From assembly GCF_000005505.3 (NCBI RefSeq), contig NC_016131.3, positions 16,513,501 through 16,577,500 on the forward strand: a stretch of DNA of 64,000 nucleotides, given 5' to 3'. Source of the stretch: Brachypodium distachyon. Taxonomy: Eukaryota > Streptophyta > Magnoliopsida > Poales > Poaceae. Positions within the stretch are counted from its first letter, which is position 1, and every line of letters begins with the position of its first letter. Both the position numbers and the translations under genes were made by a program. Shown one piece after another: positions 36,965-49,066 of this stretch. Below the pieces are notes generated by a model. It searched no databases. It was not told the DNA's origin and saw nothing but the letters and a program-made list of their open reading frames with translations.

Positions 36965-37715
36965 TCGTTCGCAAAGCTTTGTTTGTCTTGAGGCCCATTT
37001 CCAAAGAAGTGGACATAGTTGAAGTCTTCCGTGTGAAAGACCATGGGTTTGGTATAAGCGAGTAGCATTCTGCTTATAAGTGGCACGCTTCATGAGGTCT
37101 CTGTCGGGAGTTTCCTCAATTTGATGCTCTTCATTTTTCACGAAGGCGAGGGCGGTGGTTTCGGAGCCCTTTCCTCTTGAAGTGAGCGTGTGGCGCTCGA
37201 CTTTGACCGAGAGCATTGCTTTTGCTCTTATGCACCAAAAATGACGGTGTTCGGCCCTGTGGAGTGGCTTGCAAAGGTGCGTATTCCTCACACCACACCC
37301 TTGACAAGCCTATTGGCTCGCATTTCTCCTTGCTTATCATACTTTGGACTGCTTGGCGAAGCCCCCTAGAGGGCAAGTCCGTTGGCTCTTTTGACTACGC
37401 CGTTTGTCTTTAGATAAGCCATGGAGGTGAAGTGTACTTTTATCTTCCAGATGGCCGTAGAATTTTGTGAATTCCGTAGAGTCCTAGTTCTTGCGGGACA
37501 TCATTTTGGCGAAATGCCGTTTTTCCCGGAACTTTTGGATGACTTGCGACACAAATCCTTCTGGGAAGCGTTTATGCCTTGATCTTCTCGGAGAAGTGGA
37601 AATTGATTATCCTGTCACCATGACATGTCCCCAGCCCCCATTGCATGCGAGGGGAGGGTCCATGAAGGTCCGTTCCCTTGCGGGCAAATAGCCATTTCGT
37701 TGGGCTATATTTTTT

Positions 37716-38064
37716 TGAATAGGTTCGGTCGACCCTGCGGGCACGACTTAGTTCTATGTTAGGAGAGGCTTCGAGAGGGTCGTTAGCCAAGTGCTTGGGC
37801 CGAGCTCATCTTCCCAAGTTACTTATAGCGAGAGATCTTTTGGGGCCGTCTCGGACTTGGGCCGAACTCGTCTTCCCAAGTAGCGAGGTTAGGATACCCT
37901 CAAGACTCTAACCCGATCCCTCTACTTCGAGTCGAGACCGTACTAGACGGCCCGGAACTTCGAAACTAGGCCTCCCAAGGTGCGTCCCCGAGGTCGAGTC
38001 GAGACTAGGCTCGACCCAAGCACTCGAGAGCAGGCCCCTAGGGATGCTCTAGCCCTCTCCCCTT
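37716..38064 (-). repeat. Right LTR copy of element G, lacking U3
   Basis: It matches the left LTR from its minus-strand end to about 25 nt downstream of the expected start of transcription. There it joins the unrelated sequence that carries the ORF at 38120-38419. No TATA-bearing part is present. Confidence 0.65.
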
Positions 38065-38119
38065 GGGTTTGAGCTTTGCATCATCATTGGCCGATAGAAC
38101 CTCTAGTGCAAGGCTTTTG

Positions 38120-38419
38120 TCATGGTCGTGCTTGGCGCAAGATGGTCGCCGCATATTCCCGAGTAGACCTTGGGTAGGAGTTTGGCTCCGCACCGACGGG
38201 AAGGACCCGCGTCGGCCCGTGCTCATTGTGCTTGGTGGCCAGCGCCAAGACCAGCTTGTCGACTCCCTCTCCGTTGTACCCGGGGGAGAAGAAAGCGAAC
38301 TTAGCCCGCATTTCCTCCTCCTTCCGGGCCCTGTCCAACAGCTCCTTCTTGCCGGCCTTTTCGCGCTTTTCCCCTTTGCTGGTGCTCCCCTTGGGACGGT
38401 TCTGGCCCTTGGAAGACAT
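38120..38419 (-). CDS. Unknown transposon-associated ORF, 99 aa
   Basis: It begins MSSKGQNRPKGSTSKGEKRE, continues with a charged helix (KKELLDRARKEEEMRAK) and a less charged part (FAFFSPGYNGEGVDKLVLAL...GAEPNSYPRSTREY). I do not recognise the family. The basic start and position next to LTR sequence suggest a retrotransposon gene, possibly the N-terminal part of an antisense ORF of a Tat-type element. A TATA-like TATTTATC on the plus strand at 42073-42080 (GATAAATA on the minus strand) would lie about 112 nt before the ATG if inserted LTR B were removed. LTR B therefore splits promoter from ORF. Just past the stop, another frame runs into the LTR-like sequence at 38,064. Confidence 0.45.
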   Translation of the reverse strand: MSSKGQNRPKGSTSKGEKREKAGKKELLDRARKEEEMRAKFAFFSPGYNGEGVDKLVLALATKHNEHGPTRVLPVGAEPNSYPRSTREYAATILRQARP

Positions 38420-38495
38420 CGGCGGAGGTGGAGAGGAGATTTAGTCGGAGTTGGGGCGCGGGGAGCTTGGGAGGAGGCAATGGCAGGAGCAAGAG

Positions 38496-41400
38496 TGTAA
38501 CATCCCAAATTTTCAATTTCGGATGTTCACACCTTTTCATTTCTCATGCATATCACCTTGATCATATCTTAAAATTTTGGTGTTTTCTTATGATGCTTTA
38601 TTGAAAGTGTTTAAATTGGTGTTTTGGAATGTGTTAGTTTGGTAGAATTTGATTTGGGAATTTTCTAGAATTTAAAAATGCATTCTAGGATTTTATTTGG
38701 ATTTATTTAAAGCTTAAAGGCATTAAAACTATGTTTATGATTTTATTTTTGAGTGGGAATAATTTTCCTGGACTCTAAATGAAATATATTATTTTACAGA
38801 AGTTTTGGGAATTTTTCTGAACCCATTTGATATTTTAAGTGATTTAAAAGGATTTTCTGGTGAATTATAGATCCTGAAAAGTATTTCTGTTTTATTCTTT
38901 TTCTTTTTCTCTGAAAGTACACTTTCCACGCAGGAAAGTGTACTCTCAGCGAAATACGCTTTCACTTAAAACCCCGAAGGGGTATCTTCTAATCCTAGCC
39001 ATCCATCTGAGATCCGACGGCCCCATTTTTTTTCTCCCTTCTGTCTCCCTTCTCTCTCACTGCCAGGTAGGCCCCACCTGTCATCTTCCTCCTCAGGCCA
39101 TTCCCCAACCTCCATGAACGCCCACGATCCCCAACTCGCCCCAGAGCCCTCCCGCGCTCCCCAGCTCGTGCCAGCCTGCGGCTGCCCGCGTGCACGCCCG
39201 CGCCAACTGCCGCCCACGCTCGGCCGGGCGGAGACCGTCCCACGCCCACGACCCCACGACCCAGGGGCAACCGCCTGCCACGTCGCCCGCGCTCCCATGC
39301 CGGAGCCGACCCCGACCCCGACCCCTATAAGGTTCCCCCGCACTCCCTCTCTCGCGCGCCCTCACCCTCTCCCCTCACCACCAGCTCACTCCCTCTCCCT
39401 GCGCCCAATCCGCCGCCGCCCAACTCCGCCGAGCAATTGCCAGAGAACCACCGCCTTATTCGCGAAACCGCCTCCGCCTTCTTGATCCCCGCGCCGCTGC
39501 GAAGCTCAGACGCCACCGCAGCGAAGCCGAAGCACGCCGGAGGACCCCCGACGCCGACGACCGAGGCAGCCGTCGCCGGAACCACGACGCGCCGCCGCTG
39601 GAGACCACCCCGGAGCTCGCCATTCGCATCGTTGGACTCCCCGCGACACCGTGATCCTTCTCCAACTCTTCTTCGACCTTCCCGAGCCTTCCTTCTTCGT
39701 TTTCGTTCATCTTCAGTAAGGCTCGGGGTATGAACATGTCATCTTCCCTCTGCACCGAATGTTCTTCGGGTAGCCTTATTTAGGCTTCTATTGTTAGAAG
39801 GCCGATGACCATGATGTGCTCTAGGTTTCACCATTTTGTAGAGTGTATGTTTCTCTATGATTGTTCTGTAGTTCTTAGCCGTAGATGGTTCATCTCGTGC
39901 ACTGCATCATCATCGCAAAACTGTATTCATAGCAGCCTCTCCGCCGCGGCAGGAAGTTGTATCACCATTCTTACCGAGTAGATTAGTTCACGGTAGTTCT
40001 TCTTGTTGTCCGTAGCATCATTTTAGTTCATTCTTGCTGTAGTTAGAACCTTAGGTACAGTCTTGCACAGTAGTTACCTGGTTGGGCCAATTCAAATTCA
40101 TCTTCACTAGTAGCACGACAGCAGAAGTTCGTATCCTGTACTGTTCTGTTTTAGAGTAGCCACATTCATCTGTTCATAGGTACTGCCTCATATATCCTTA
40201 ATTCGTAAAACCAGTTACGTTTGGAAGAGTAGATCATATTCTTGGATTCGTATGTTTAGTTCTCTCTCATTGGAATAGTTTAGCACCAGTAGCTTTTCAG
40301 TAGAAGTTAGTATCCTATATCTGTCAGAATCTGACTAGCCACCTTTGCAAGCCGGTAACTTTTGATCTGTTTATTCAATTGACCTGAAACCTGTTGCGTT
40401 AGTTAGTACAATCTTAGTAACATACTGTAGCATACTTTGCATGCCATGTTCTGTACTTTAGCACCTTTTACCTGTCAAGCTTACTTGCAACCTGTTGTTA
40501 ACAGTAACAGATTACTGAATTTCAGACTTAGCCACTCTAGGCTTGGCTGTAGGTTTTAGAACCTTGTTTGTTGGTACTATAGTATTATTTGTATGAAGTT
40601 GAGGTCCTGTTTTTGATAGCTTGTGATACATTCTTTTATTCGAAATTCTTTTAGAGTTATATTTGGATTTGGATATATGTTTGGAATTATGCATTTATTG
40701 TTGTTTCGTTCTTCGCGTTAGGTTATTCGGACTATGATTGCGACGAGTGCCTGGGAGTTAACGACCGCAACAAATTTTCTGATCCATGCAATTTACACTT
40801 ATTGATCATGTAGTACCTATATTTTTGCTTATGCTATTTTGTTTACAATGTCATACGGATGCATGTTAGATTTATTTCTTTATGAAGTATTTATCAAATG
40901 CGTTTTCAACATGTTTAGTTATTCCTAGTAGATTGCTTATATGATTTATTGCCATGCCACCAAATACCATAGGTTATGTATTTACATTTTTCCAAAGCAT
41001 GCTATACTGTTATAACGGGCCGGGACCCAAACTATACTGAAAAGTATTAAGTGTTTTTTATGAGCGAGTATGTTTCTGGAAAAATGTTTTCGAAATAAAA
41101 CCAAAATGTTTTATCTGGATGGAGTGGTATGATGGAGGCCAGTTGGCTGTCGACAAGTGTTGTAGCCCCGTAACGGGTACACGCTCAGGAGAAGGTGGGG
41201 ACCGCTGTCCAGAAATCCAAGAGTTCAAACCTTCTCATGTACCCAAAGGCTTCATGTGTAACCACTTGCTATTATGGGCTCTGGCTTGGGCGACTAACTA
41301 GCGGGAAACCCTTACCTGGGTATCGCCATCCGGAGAGGAGCCAATGTGCTCATATGGGGCGGGCTGTGCCAGAATTAGGTATCAGGGGGCTTCTAGTGAA

Positions 41401-42036
41401 AGACTTTGTCACAATCTTTACCTGTTGCGCATGCTTGTCGTCAGGCAACACTTTGGACTGATTGTGTCAAGTGGGTAAAGTGTAGAAACCTCTCGAGAGT
41501 GTCAATCTAATCGATTAGCCATGCCCCTGGTTACGGGCGACTTTGAGTCATTAAGTCAGGAGAAGTGGAGATCTTCAAGTTTTGTTTTCAAAAACCCCAA
41601 AACTGTTTGACTCGATGGAAGGTTCCACAGAATGAGTCAGGGAAAAGGGATGCTATGTGAGTGTCAGTTGACCCAGAGTGCATAGCTAGGTCGTGGAGTG
41701 AACATCCACAGAATGACCATACTATTGATCAAACCCTGTTTTATCAAAACTCTAGGATAGAGATTTTCAAAGGAAAATACTATGAGTATTTCGAAACCCC
41801 AAAAGCAGCATTTTGCAAAAACAACCCTAGTAGCCAACTAGGACTCCCTCTTTATCAGTTTGTTTTATTTGGACTTCCGCTTGGCTTGCATTAAGTACTC
41901 TGGATTTGTTTTTCGAACCGATGTAATAGACATGTGTATGGTATTTCATCAATGGAACTGTGTGTGCTAGGTTTTGATCCAGCGACTAGCACAGATTACA
42001 CAGAGGTCCGGATCCTTACGGGTCTGGGTCGCCACA
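38496..42036 (+). mobile_element. LTR B: full-length member of the TGTAACATCCC family
   Basis: The 3,541-bp unit starts TGTAACATCCCAAATTTTCA and ends GGGTCTGGGTCGCCACA. The flanks AAGAG (38491-38495) and GAGAG (42037-42041) match at four of five bases. No primer-binding site or coding region follows, so it is a solo LTR. It contains a GC-rich promoter with CCCCTATAAGG near 39,325, an AT-rich middle, and the 3' part shared with A, C and D. Open frames in its GC-rich part (39,000-39,750) show no domain. Confidence 0.85.
38916..38944. repeat. Perfect 11-bp hairpin in LTR B
   Basis: AGTACACTTTC and GAAAGTGTACT are separated by the 7-nt loop CACGCAG. The same position in LTR E has a hairpin with two different but paired bases. 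Confidence 0.9.
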
Positions 42037-42072
42037 GAGAGACAATGGGGAGTGCCCGTCGCCGGCCTTGGG

Positions 42073-42080
42073 TATTTATC
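42073..42080 (-). promoter_or_regulatory. TATA-like element upstream of the 38120-38419 ORF
   Basis: GATAAATA on the minus strand in a GC-rich leader. It is now separated from its likely ORF by LTR B. Confidence 0.3.
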
Positions 42081-42392
42081 AGGGCTGGCGGACTGCAACG
42101 GACACCCCCACGAGTGGCAATAAAGAGCACTAAAGAATTGGAGATTAAGAAGGGGGGGGGGGGGGTTCGCGACGTGGCCTTAACTCTCTTGTGATTAAGG
42201 GAGATAAGGCACGAAATCGTGCGCCCGACCATTTCGCTCGCAGAAGTGGAACTATGAATGCGGCCCGCGAGGCCGGGTGCCAGGGTGTTTTCCCTTTGGG
42301 ACCCACGCGTCGGATAGGGCATAGCCCGGCAACCGACCGAGGATAGCACTTGAAGGGAGCTTCAAGGCTGCCGGCCCACGCCCAGGGGCTAC

Positions 42393-42967
42393 TGTCGTAC
42401 CAGTGGCACGCGGGGTCCCACTGATACGGGACGCGTGGGTCGCCAGTGACGAAGCCTCGTCAGGAAGGCTACCCGGGAAGCGGTGAATCCGGGAAGCCTG
42501 CCTCAAGGAGACGGCCTTTGGCGAAGTTAAAGCCGAGGGCGCGGTACAAGGCGCTGCATGGCGTCCAGCATGGATGAGTAAAAATGTATTCCATGCAGCC
42601 ATGACACGCGTCTAGGAAATGTGTCACCCTGCATGCATAGGCACCTGTGGTATCCCCTTGTCTATAAAAGGAGGAACAATGCCGCCGGTCAACGGGTTCA
42701 GCTCGGTTCCAATGCTAAGTGATTAGAACACAGCACGGCGTTCACCTAAGTAGCCAGCCCGGGAACTCCTCGGGTGATCTGTACGCACTCAAACTTGTGA
42801 ATACAACTCAAAGCAGGACGTAGGGTATTACACCTAAGGGTGGCCCGAACCTGGGTAAAACTCGTGTGTCTACACCTCGTGCCTATCGCCACGCCGGCGA
42901 TCGCCGGAGCGATCACCTCGCCCTCCACCAAACCAAAAAGGGGGTGCTCGGCATCCCTGCTCCGACA
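42393..42967 (+). repeat. 5' LTR of element F
   Basis: It starts TGTCGTACCAG, just after a polypurine-like CAGGGGCTAC, and ends TGCTCCGACA before TCTGGCACGCCAGGTAGG, which occupies the primer-binding-site position of this lineage. The TATA box CTATAAAAG is at 42662-42670. Bases from about 42,552 on are repeated at 55,021-55,385. The exact start is uncertain; TGCATGG at 42554 is an alternative. Confidence 0.6.
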
Positions 42968-43075
42968 TCTGGCACGCCAGGTAGGGGGGCCTGCAGAAAG
43001 CTTCGGGTGACCGCCGGCGTCATCGTCGTCAACACCGGTTTCTTCGCCTACGACATCTTCAACGACTAGCTCGCC

Positions 43076-44514
43076 ATGCCGCCCAAGAAGGCAGATGAGC
43101 CCCGGGTCGACTTGCGCAACATTCTCGCCATGCGCACTCGGTCCCATGATGCTGCGCGGGCGTCACAAGCACAAGGGGACCAGGGAACCCCTCGACGGCA
43201 ACAACAACAGTCACAACTGCCACCTCCGCCTCCTCGGCCATCGGCAGACAACCGGCCGAGGGGGCCTGCGGCTCCCAGCGCAGGAGCCAGCTGCGCGAGT
43301 GGCCACAATGCCGCACGCGCCGGCCAGCGAGCCCACTCACGGGCCGAAGACGCACAGCAGAAACTGCGCCATAAGCATCGCGCGTCGCGTGCGACGCCAA
43401 CGTTGTCTCGCGCTACTCACTCGAGGGCACCGGGTAACAGGGCGGAGGGCAGCCGGTCAGAGAATCGGCAGCCTCCCGCCCAGACCCCGGCGGAAGCTAT
43501 CATAGCCGCGCGTGTCATGGTGCGCTACGAGCCACCGCAAGGCATGTCGGCGCACAAAGCATGGAGCGCGGAACTAGACGCGCTCCTTGCACTCGCTGCG
43601 CAGCAGCCGCAAGGCGAGGGCGCCCCGGCTGGTTCAGGCCGGGGGCTAAACCCGGGACGCAGAGACGTGCCCCGCATCTCAGGACACGGAGAACACCCTC
43701 CCCCGCCGGGAGGGCAAGGAGGCGAGGATCCCGTGGGATCCTCGGATTCGTCACCGACCGTTACACGGGGTGACGCGCGAGGCGTCCTGAACGCCCGCCA
43801 GCAGGAAGACCTCCGCCCGCGCTTGGAGCGCCGGCGTCGACGTGAAGCAGAACGCGAACGCGAACGCCCAGAGGAGCTGGAGGATTCTCCCATGGGCGTC
43901 GAGGACAGCTGCGCCGCGTTCACTCGCGAGCTGCGCCCGGTGACGTGGCCCCGCAAGTTCCGAGCGTCGACGCTCGGGACATACGACGGGACCGTGAATT
44001 CCAAGGACTTTCTCCTGGCCTACTCATTGGGCATGCATGCCATTGGCGCCGACGACAAGGTCAGGGCCAACTTGTTCCCGAGGGTCCTCAAAGGATCAGC
44101 GAGAACTTGATTGCTCAACCTGCCCACCAGGTCCATAGCCTCCTGGGCTGACCTGCGCGAGCAGTTCGTGAACGCGTTCCAGGGCAGCTACAAGCGCCCG
44201 GGAACCATTGCGGAACTACACATGGTATTGCAGAAACCGGGGGAGACGTTGCGGGACTTCACCAACAGGTTCTCCAACCTCTCCTACTCCATCCCTGAGG
44301 CGGAAGCGGCCGCCATCATCAACACGTACGCCATCAACGTCCGGGACCCGAAGATGCGTGAGAAGCTCAACACGCACCGGATCCGGACCACAAGGGATCT
44401 CTACGCTCTCGCGCACAAGTACGCGATGGCCGAGGAAGGGCGCTTGGCGCCCGAGCTTGCCGCCAAAGCAACAACAAACCTACCGGAGGGCTCCGGGAAG
44501 AAGAGCTCCTGAAA
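43076..44514 (+). pseudogene. gag of element F (nonsense-disrupted)
   Basis: The structural protein gene begins MPPKKADEPRVDLRN. A long Pro/Gln/Arg-rich front part leads to the capsid-like domain (FRASTLGTYDGTVNSKDFLL). A TGA at 44108-44110 interrupts the frame where the family has a tryptophan. The frame resumes with the retrotransposon gag core (SWADLREQFVNAFQGSYKRP, then LRDFTNRFSNLSYSIP) to a stop near 44512. A CCHC zinc knuckle (C-x2-C-x4-H-x4-C) follows at 44719-44760 in the same general region. Confidence 0.85.
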
Positions 44515-44718
44515 ACTCGACGGGAAGCAAGTGCTCGCCGTGGAGCCGGGGGCTCCCCAGAGGCCCACCAAGAAGGCGGCGTTGGCGGGAGCATCAGGTA
44601 GCAAGCCAGCAGCGGCTATGCGCTGCCCCATTCACACCATCGCTACCCACGATGCGCATGACTGCCGCACTCTCTAGACCATTAAGGAGAAATGCGAGCA
44701 GCGCCGTGCTGTAGGGCT

Positions 44719-47700
44719 TGCTTCAACTGCGTGGACATCGGGCACCTCTCCCAGGACTGCCCGAACAACCCCCGCGGCGGGGCAGGCCGGGGCGCAGCCG
44801 GCGGTGACGAAGGAGAGCCCGCGGGGGGTCGCGTTCAGGCCCGAGGCGGCAAGGACCGGCCTCCCCGGGGACGCAACAGCCTCGCGCTCAGCAATGCGAG
44901 GATGTCTATAGCGATGCTGCCACCGACGAGCCTGGCTTCCAGGAGCCTCGCGACGTTGCGTGCATCCATGGGGGAGCATATGCTCTCACGTCTCACGCTG
45001 CCGTGAAGCGGCTCACGCGTGAGGTCTGCGCCCTCCTCCCTAGCGTGGAGGCACAACAGCCGTTGAGGTGGTCGCATGTGCCGATCACCTTCAACTCGGA
45101 CGATCACCCAATCCGTCCCTTGGGTTGAGGGGTGCTCCCCCTCGTGGTGTCGCCGATCATAAACAACGTGACGGTGACCAAGGTACTGGTGGACAGCGGG
45201 GCAAGCCACAACCTGCTGTCCACCAAGCTGGTGAAAACGCTTCAGCTGCTCCTGGAGCAGATGAAGCCCACCGACCCGTTACGGGGGATCAACCCCGGAG
45301 TGGTGCAGCCCATGGGGCGGATCACGCTCCCGGTGACCTTCGGTTCTCGGAAAGCGTTCCGGACTGAGCACATCATTTTCAATGTGGCTCACACCCCGTT
45401 GCCCTACAACTGGATCATTGGTCGGCCATCGCTGATCAAGTTCATGGCGGCAACCCATTGCGCCTACGGCGTGATGAAGATGCCGTCAATGTACGACGTT
45501 CTCTCCATCAAGTGCGACCTGAAGGACGCTGCTTGGTGCGTGGGCAAGGTCGTAAAGACCTCCGCAGTGGCAGATCCTGGCGACTACGATGTTGCCGGGA
45601 ATGAGGATCCACTTGCGGGTGAACAACCCGCACAGAAGAAGGCTCCAGGGCAGGATGCCGGGGACAGCTCCAGCTCCAGCCCACGCGTAAGCAAGGGTAC
45701 GAAGCTGAAGGAGGAGGGCACCAAGGTCAAGAAGGTCTCCATCGGTGCGAGCCTCGGCGACAAATAGGAAAGCGCCCTCGTCGCCTTCCTCCGGGAGAAC
45801 TCCGACATGTTCACTTGGGAGCCGTCAGATCTTCCCGGAGTCCCTAGGGAGGTGATCAAGCATCGGCTGGCGGTGCGGCTAGACGCGCGGCCCGTCAAGC
45901 ATTAGGTTCGCCGGCAAGCATAAGAACGCAAGGACTTCATCCAGCAGGAAGTGGAGAAGCTCAAGAACGCCGGGGCGATCAGGGAAGTGTTGTACCCTAC
46001 TTGGTTAGCAAACCTTGTTTTAGTTCCTAAAGCTGGAAATAAATTGCGCATGTGTGTAGATTTTACTGAATGTAACCGTGCATGTCCTAAGGACCCCTTC
46101 ACTGTACCCCGTATCGATCAAATAGTAGATTCTACAGCGGGTTGTGTGTCTTTGTGCTTCCTAGACGCCTTCTCCGGCTACCATCAGATCAAGATGGCAG
46201 TAGAAGATGAGGAGAAAACAACGTTCATCACCCAGTTGGCTGCTACTGTTACACGTGCATGCCTTTCGGGTTGAAGAACACGGGCTCGACATTTCAACGC
46301 GCCTTGCGTGAGTGTCTGGGACCCCAGATAGGCCAGAATATCAAGGCCTACATGGACGATATCGTCGTTAAGTCGTGGCGTAGGGACTCGCTCGTCGACG
46401 ACCTGCAGGAGACGTTCAACAACCTCTGCAGGATCAAGCTCAAGCTTAACCCTGAGAAGTGCACGTTCGTTGTGGACTCGGGACAGTTGCTGGGCTTTTT
46501 GGTCTCTCACAAGGGAATCGAAGCCAACCCACAGAAGATCGAGGCGATCGAGAAGTTGGAGGCACCCCGCAAGGTTAAAGACGTCCAGCGCCTTAACGGG
46601 TGCGTTGCGGCGCTTGGACGTTTCGTCTCAAGACTGGGCAAGCGAGTCCTGCCTTTCTTCAAGGTGATGAAGAAGAAGTGTCCAATCAGTTGGACCCCCG
46701 AGGCGGAAGCGGCGTTCCAGGACTTGAAGAGGTACCTAAAGTCGCCGCCGGTCCTCGTCGCCCCCAAGCAGCGACAGACCAGGTAATGAGCTCCGTGCTC
46801 GTTGCCGAGAGGGAAGAGCAAGTCCCGGGGGCTGAGACGGAAGGGCCGGGGGCTCCCGGCGATCCTAAGGAACCCCCGGCTACTTCTTCTGCCCCTGGAT
46901 CTGAGGGACAGCCCACGCAGGCTGGCCCCTGCAAGTGGCTAGTGCAGCATCCCGTGTACTTCGTTAGCACGGTGCTGCGCGATGCCCGGGTACGATACCC
47001 GCAGGTCCAAAAGCTTCTGCTTGGGATCCTGCTCGCTTCAAGGAAGCTGCACCATTACTTTCAGGCGCACAACATCACGGTGGTGTCGGGGTTCTGCTTG
47101 GAGAGGGCCCTCACCAACCGTGTAGCCACCGGAAGGGTGGCCGAGTGGAGAATGGAGCTGGCAGAGTTCGGGCTGCATTTCGCAAGCACCAAGAGCATCA
47201 AGAGCACCGCTCTCGCTGACTTCGTCGCGGAGTGGACATCGACAAGCATAGAGGAAGAAGAGCTGGCAAGGCAGATTGGATGAAGGGTACTGGGTCATGT
47301 ACTTCGACGGCGCCTTCTGCTTGCTGGGCGCCGGTGCCGGAGTGGTGATCGAGTCGCCCACTGGAGACCAGCTCAAGTTCGTGATACAGCTCGACTTCGC
47401 CAACTCCACCAACAACACGGCAGAGTACGAGGGACTGCTTGCCGGGCTGCGCGCGACAATCGCCCTCGACATCAAGCGCTTGGTTGTTTGCGGAGACTCC
47501 TAACTCGTGATCAACCAGGTAAAAAAGGACTACGACTGCCCTCAGATGGCAGCGTATGTGGAGGAAGTGCAAAAATTGGAGTTCAAGTTCAAAGGACTTC
47601 GATTTGAGCACATAAAGCGCAAGGACAACTTTGTTGTGGATGAACTGTCCAAATGGGCAGCGGAATGCAACAAGGGGCCTCCTGGGTGTTCGTGCAGAGT

Positions 47701-49066
47701 TATTCAAAGCCCTCTATTGACCCCAAGACAGTTGGCGGGGAAGCCCCTCCGGCAACTCAAGGTGACCCTGCAGCTGCAGGGGATTATGCCGCCAAGTTAG
47801 TGGCATATACTAGCCGGGAGCCACCACCCTGGGGGACGGATATTATTCGCTACCTTAGGGATGGGACCCTCCCGGAAGAAGACATTGCCTCGAAGCGAGT
47901 TGCCCGGCAAGCTAAGATGTACGCCCTGGTGGACGGTGAACTCTACCGGAGGCGTCCTAACGGAGTCATGCTCCTCTGCATGCCCCAGGAGGAAGGGCGC
48001 GCGTTGCTGGAAAATATACATCGAGGCACATGCTCACACAATGTGGCCTCCAGGGCACTAGCTGGGAAAGCGTTCCGGCACGGCTTCTACTGACCGACAG
48101 CACTAGCCGATGCCGAACAATTAGTCAAGACCTGTGAAGCATGCCAGTTTCACGCCAAGAAGAGCAACCAACCCGCGCAAGCCCTACAAGTAATCCCGTC
48201 CTCATGGCCGTTCACGGTCTGGGGGCTGGACATCGTCGGCAAGCTACGGAGAGCAGTTGGCGGCTACGAGTACCTACTCGTGGCCATCGACAAGTTCTCG
48301 AAGTGGATCGAGGTGGAGCCCTGTCTGAGCCGTCACGGCGCAAGCGGCCATCAAGTTCTTCAAGGGCATTGTGTGCCGATTTGGTGTGCCTAACGGCATT
48401 ATCACCGACAACGGCACGCAATTCACTAGTGCGGTGTTCCAAGCTTACTGCGAGGACATGGGCACTAAGATTCACTTGGCCTCTGTTGCTCATCCGAGGA
48501 GCAATGAGCAAGTTGAGCGAGCCAACGCAGAAGTGCTGCGGGGGCTCAAGACGAGAACCTTTGACAAGCTCAAAGGCCACGGGAAACACTGGGTTGAAGA
48601 ACTCCAGCCCGTGCTGTGGTCACTGCGGACCACACCGAGTCGGGCGACGGGTCAAACTCCGTTTGCCCTCGTCTATGGGGCAGAAGCTGTGCTGCCCCTC
48701 GAGCTCAAGTATGGGTCACCTCGGGTACGTGCGTACGGCGACAAGAGCCAACACACGTAGAGGATTGATGACCTTACCTTCATCGAGGAGATTCGATGTC
48801 GGGCTGCTGTACGAGCTGCAAGCTACCGGCAGGGACTCCGTCGTTATCACGATAGGAGAGTCCGTCCTCGGGGGCTCGAGGTTGGGGACCTCGTCCTGCG
48901 CCGGATAGAAGCAACGAAGGCCGGGAACAAGTTGACTCCAATCTGGGAAGGCCCTTTCCGGATAGTGCAGGTGACCAGACCGGGGGCTGTCCGGCTAGAA
49001 ACCGAAGAAGGCTTATCGGTGCCCAATAGTTGGAACATCGAGCACCTATGCAAGTTCTACTCGTGA
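44719..49066 (+). pseudogene. pol of element F: protease, RT, RNase H, integrase (degenerate)
   Basis: Domains in order: zinc knuckle (44719-44760); aspartic protease DSGAS at 45192-45206; reverse transcriptase from about 45,950, including FLDAFSGYHQIKM, with a frameshift near 46,250 and YMDD at 46349-46360; RNase H around 47,290-47,660 (YFDGA with D at 47306, in-frame TAA near 47,503); the HHCC finger of integrase about 48,020-48,160; the integrase core with the second Asp at 48407 and Glu at 48515, 35 residues apart (DD35E). The coding sequence ends at 49066. At least five stops or frameshifts are visible. RT, RNase H, integrase is the Ty3/gypsy order. Confidence 0.88.

Larger units (their letters stand above)
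29350..38064 (-). mobile_element. Element G: large non-coding LTR retrotransposon derivative, minus strand
   Basis: Two direct copies of one sequence, about 350 bp, lie at 29350-29680 and 37716-38064 (TGAATAGGTTC, GTCGACCCTGCGGGCACGAC, then CCAAGTAGCGAGGTT). The left one belongs to a full LTR (29350-30014). On the minus strand a purine-rich CAAGGGGGCTAC precedes that LTR, fitting a polypurine tract. The internal region has no gag or pol; it holds a tandem array (33,600-34,400), a two-unit repeat (32,193-32,402) and hairpin modules. LTR A (30296-31296) is a later insertion. It resembles the LARD class of non-autonomous elements. The right LTR copy lacks its promoter part, so the right boundary is uncertain. 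Confidence 0.6.

Noticed and set aside
39093..39755. ORFs in the GC-rich part of LTR B, and equivalents at 59,015-59,377 and 62,426-63,218
   Set aside because: The frames are not conserved between LTR copies, which argues against coding.
38496..42036. LTR B as the 5' LTR of a complete element
   Set aside because: No primer-binding site or coding region of the same strand follows, and the flanks match at four of five bases as expected for a solo LTR.
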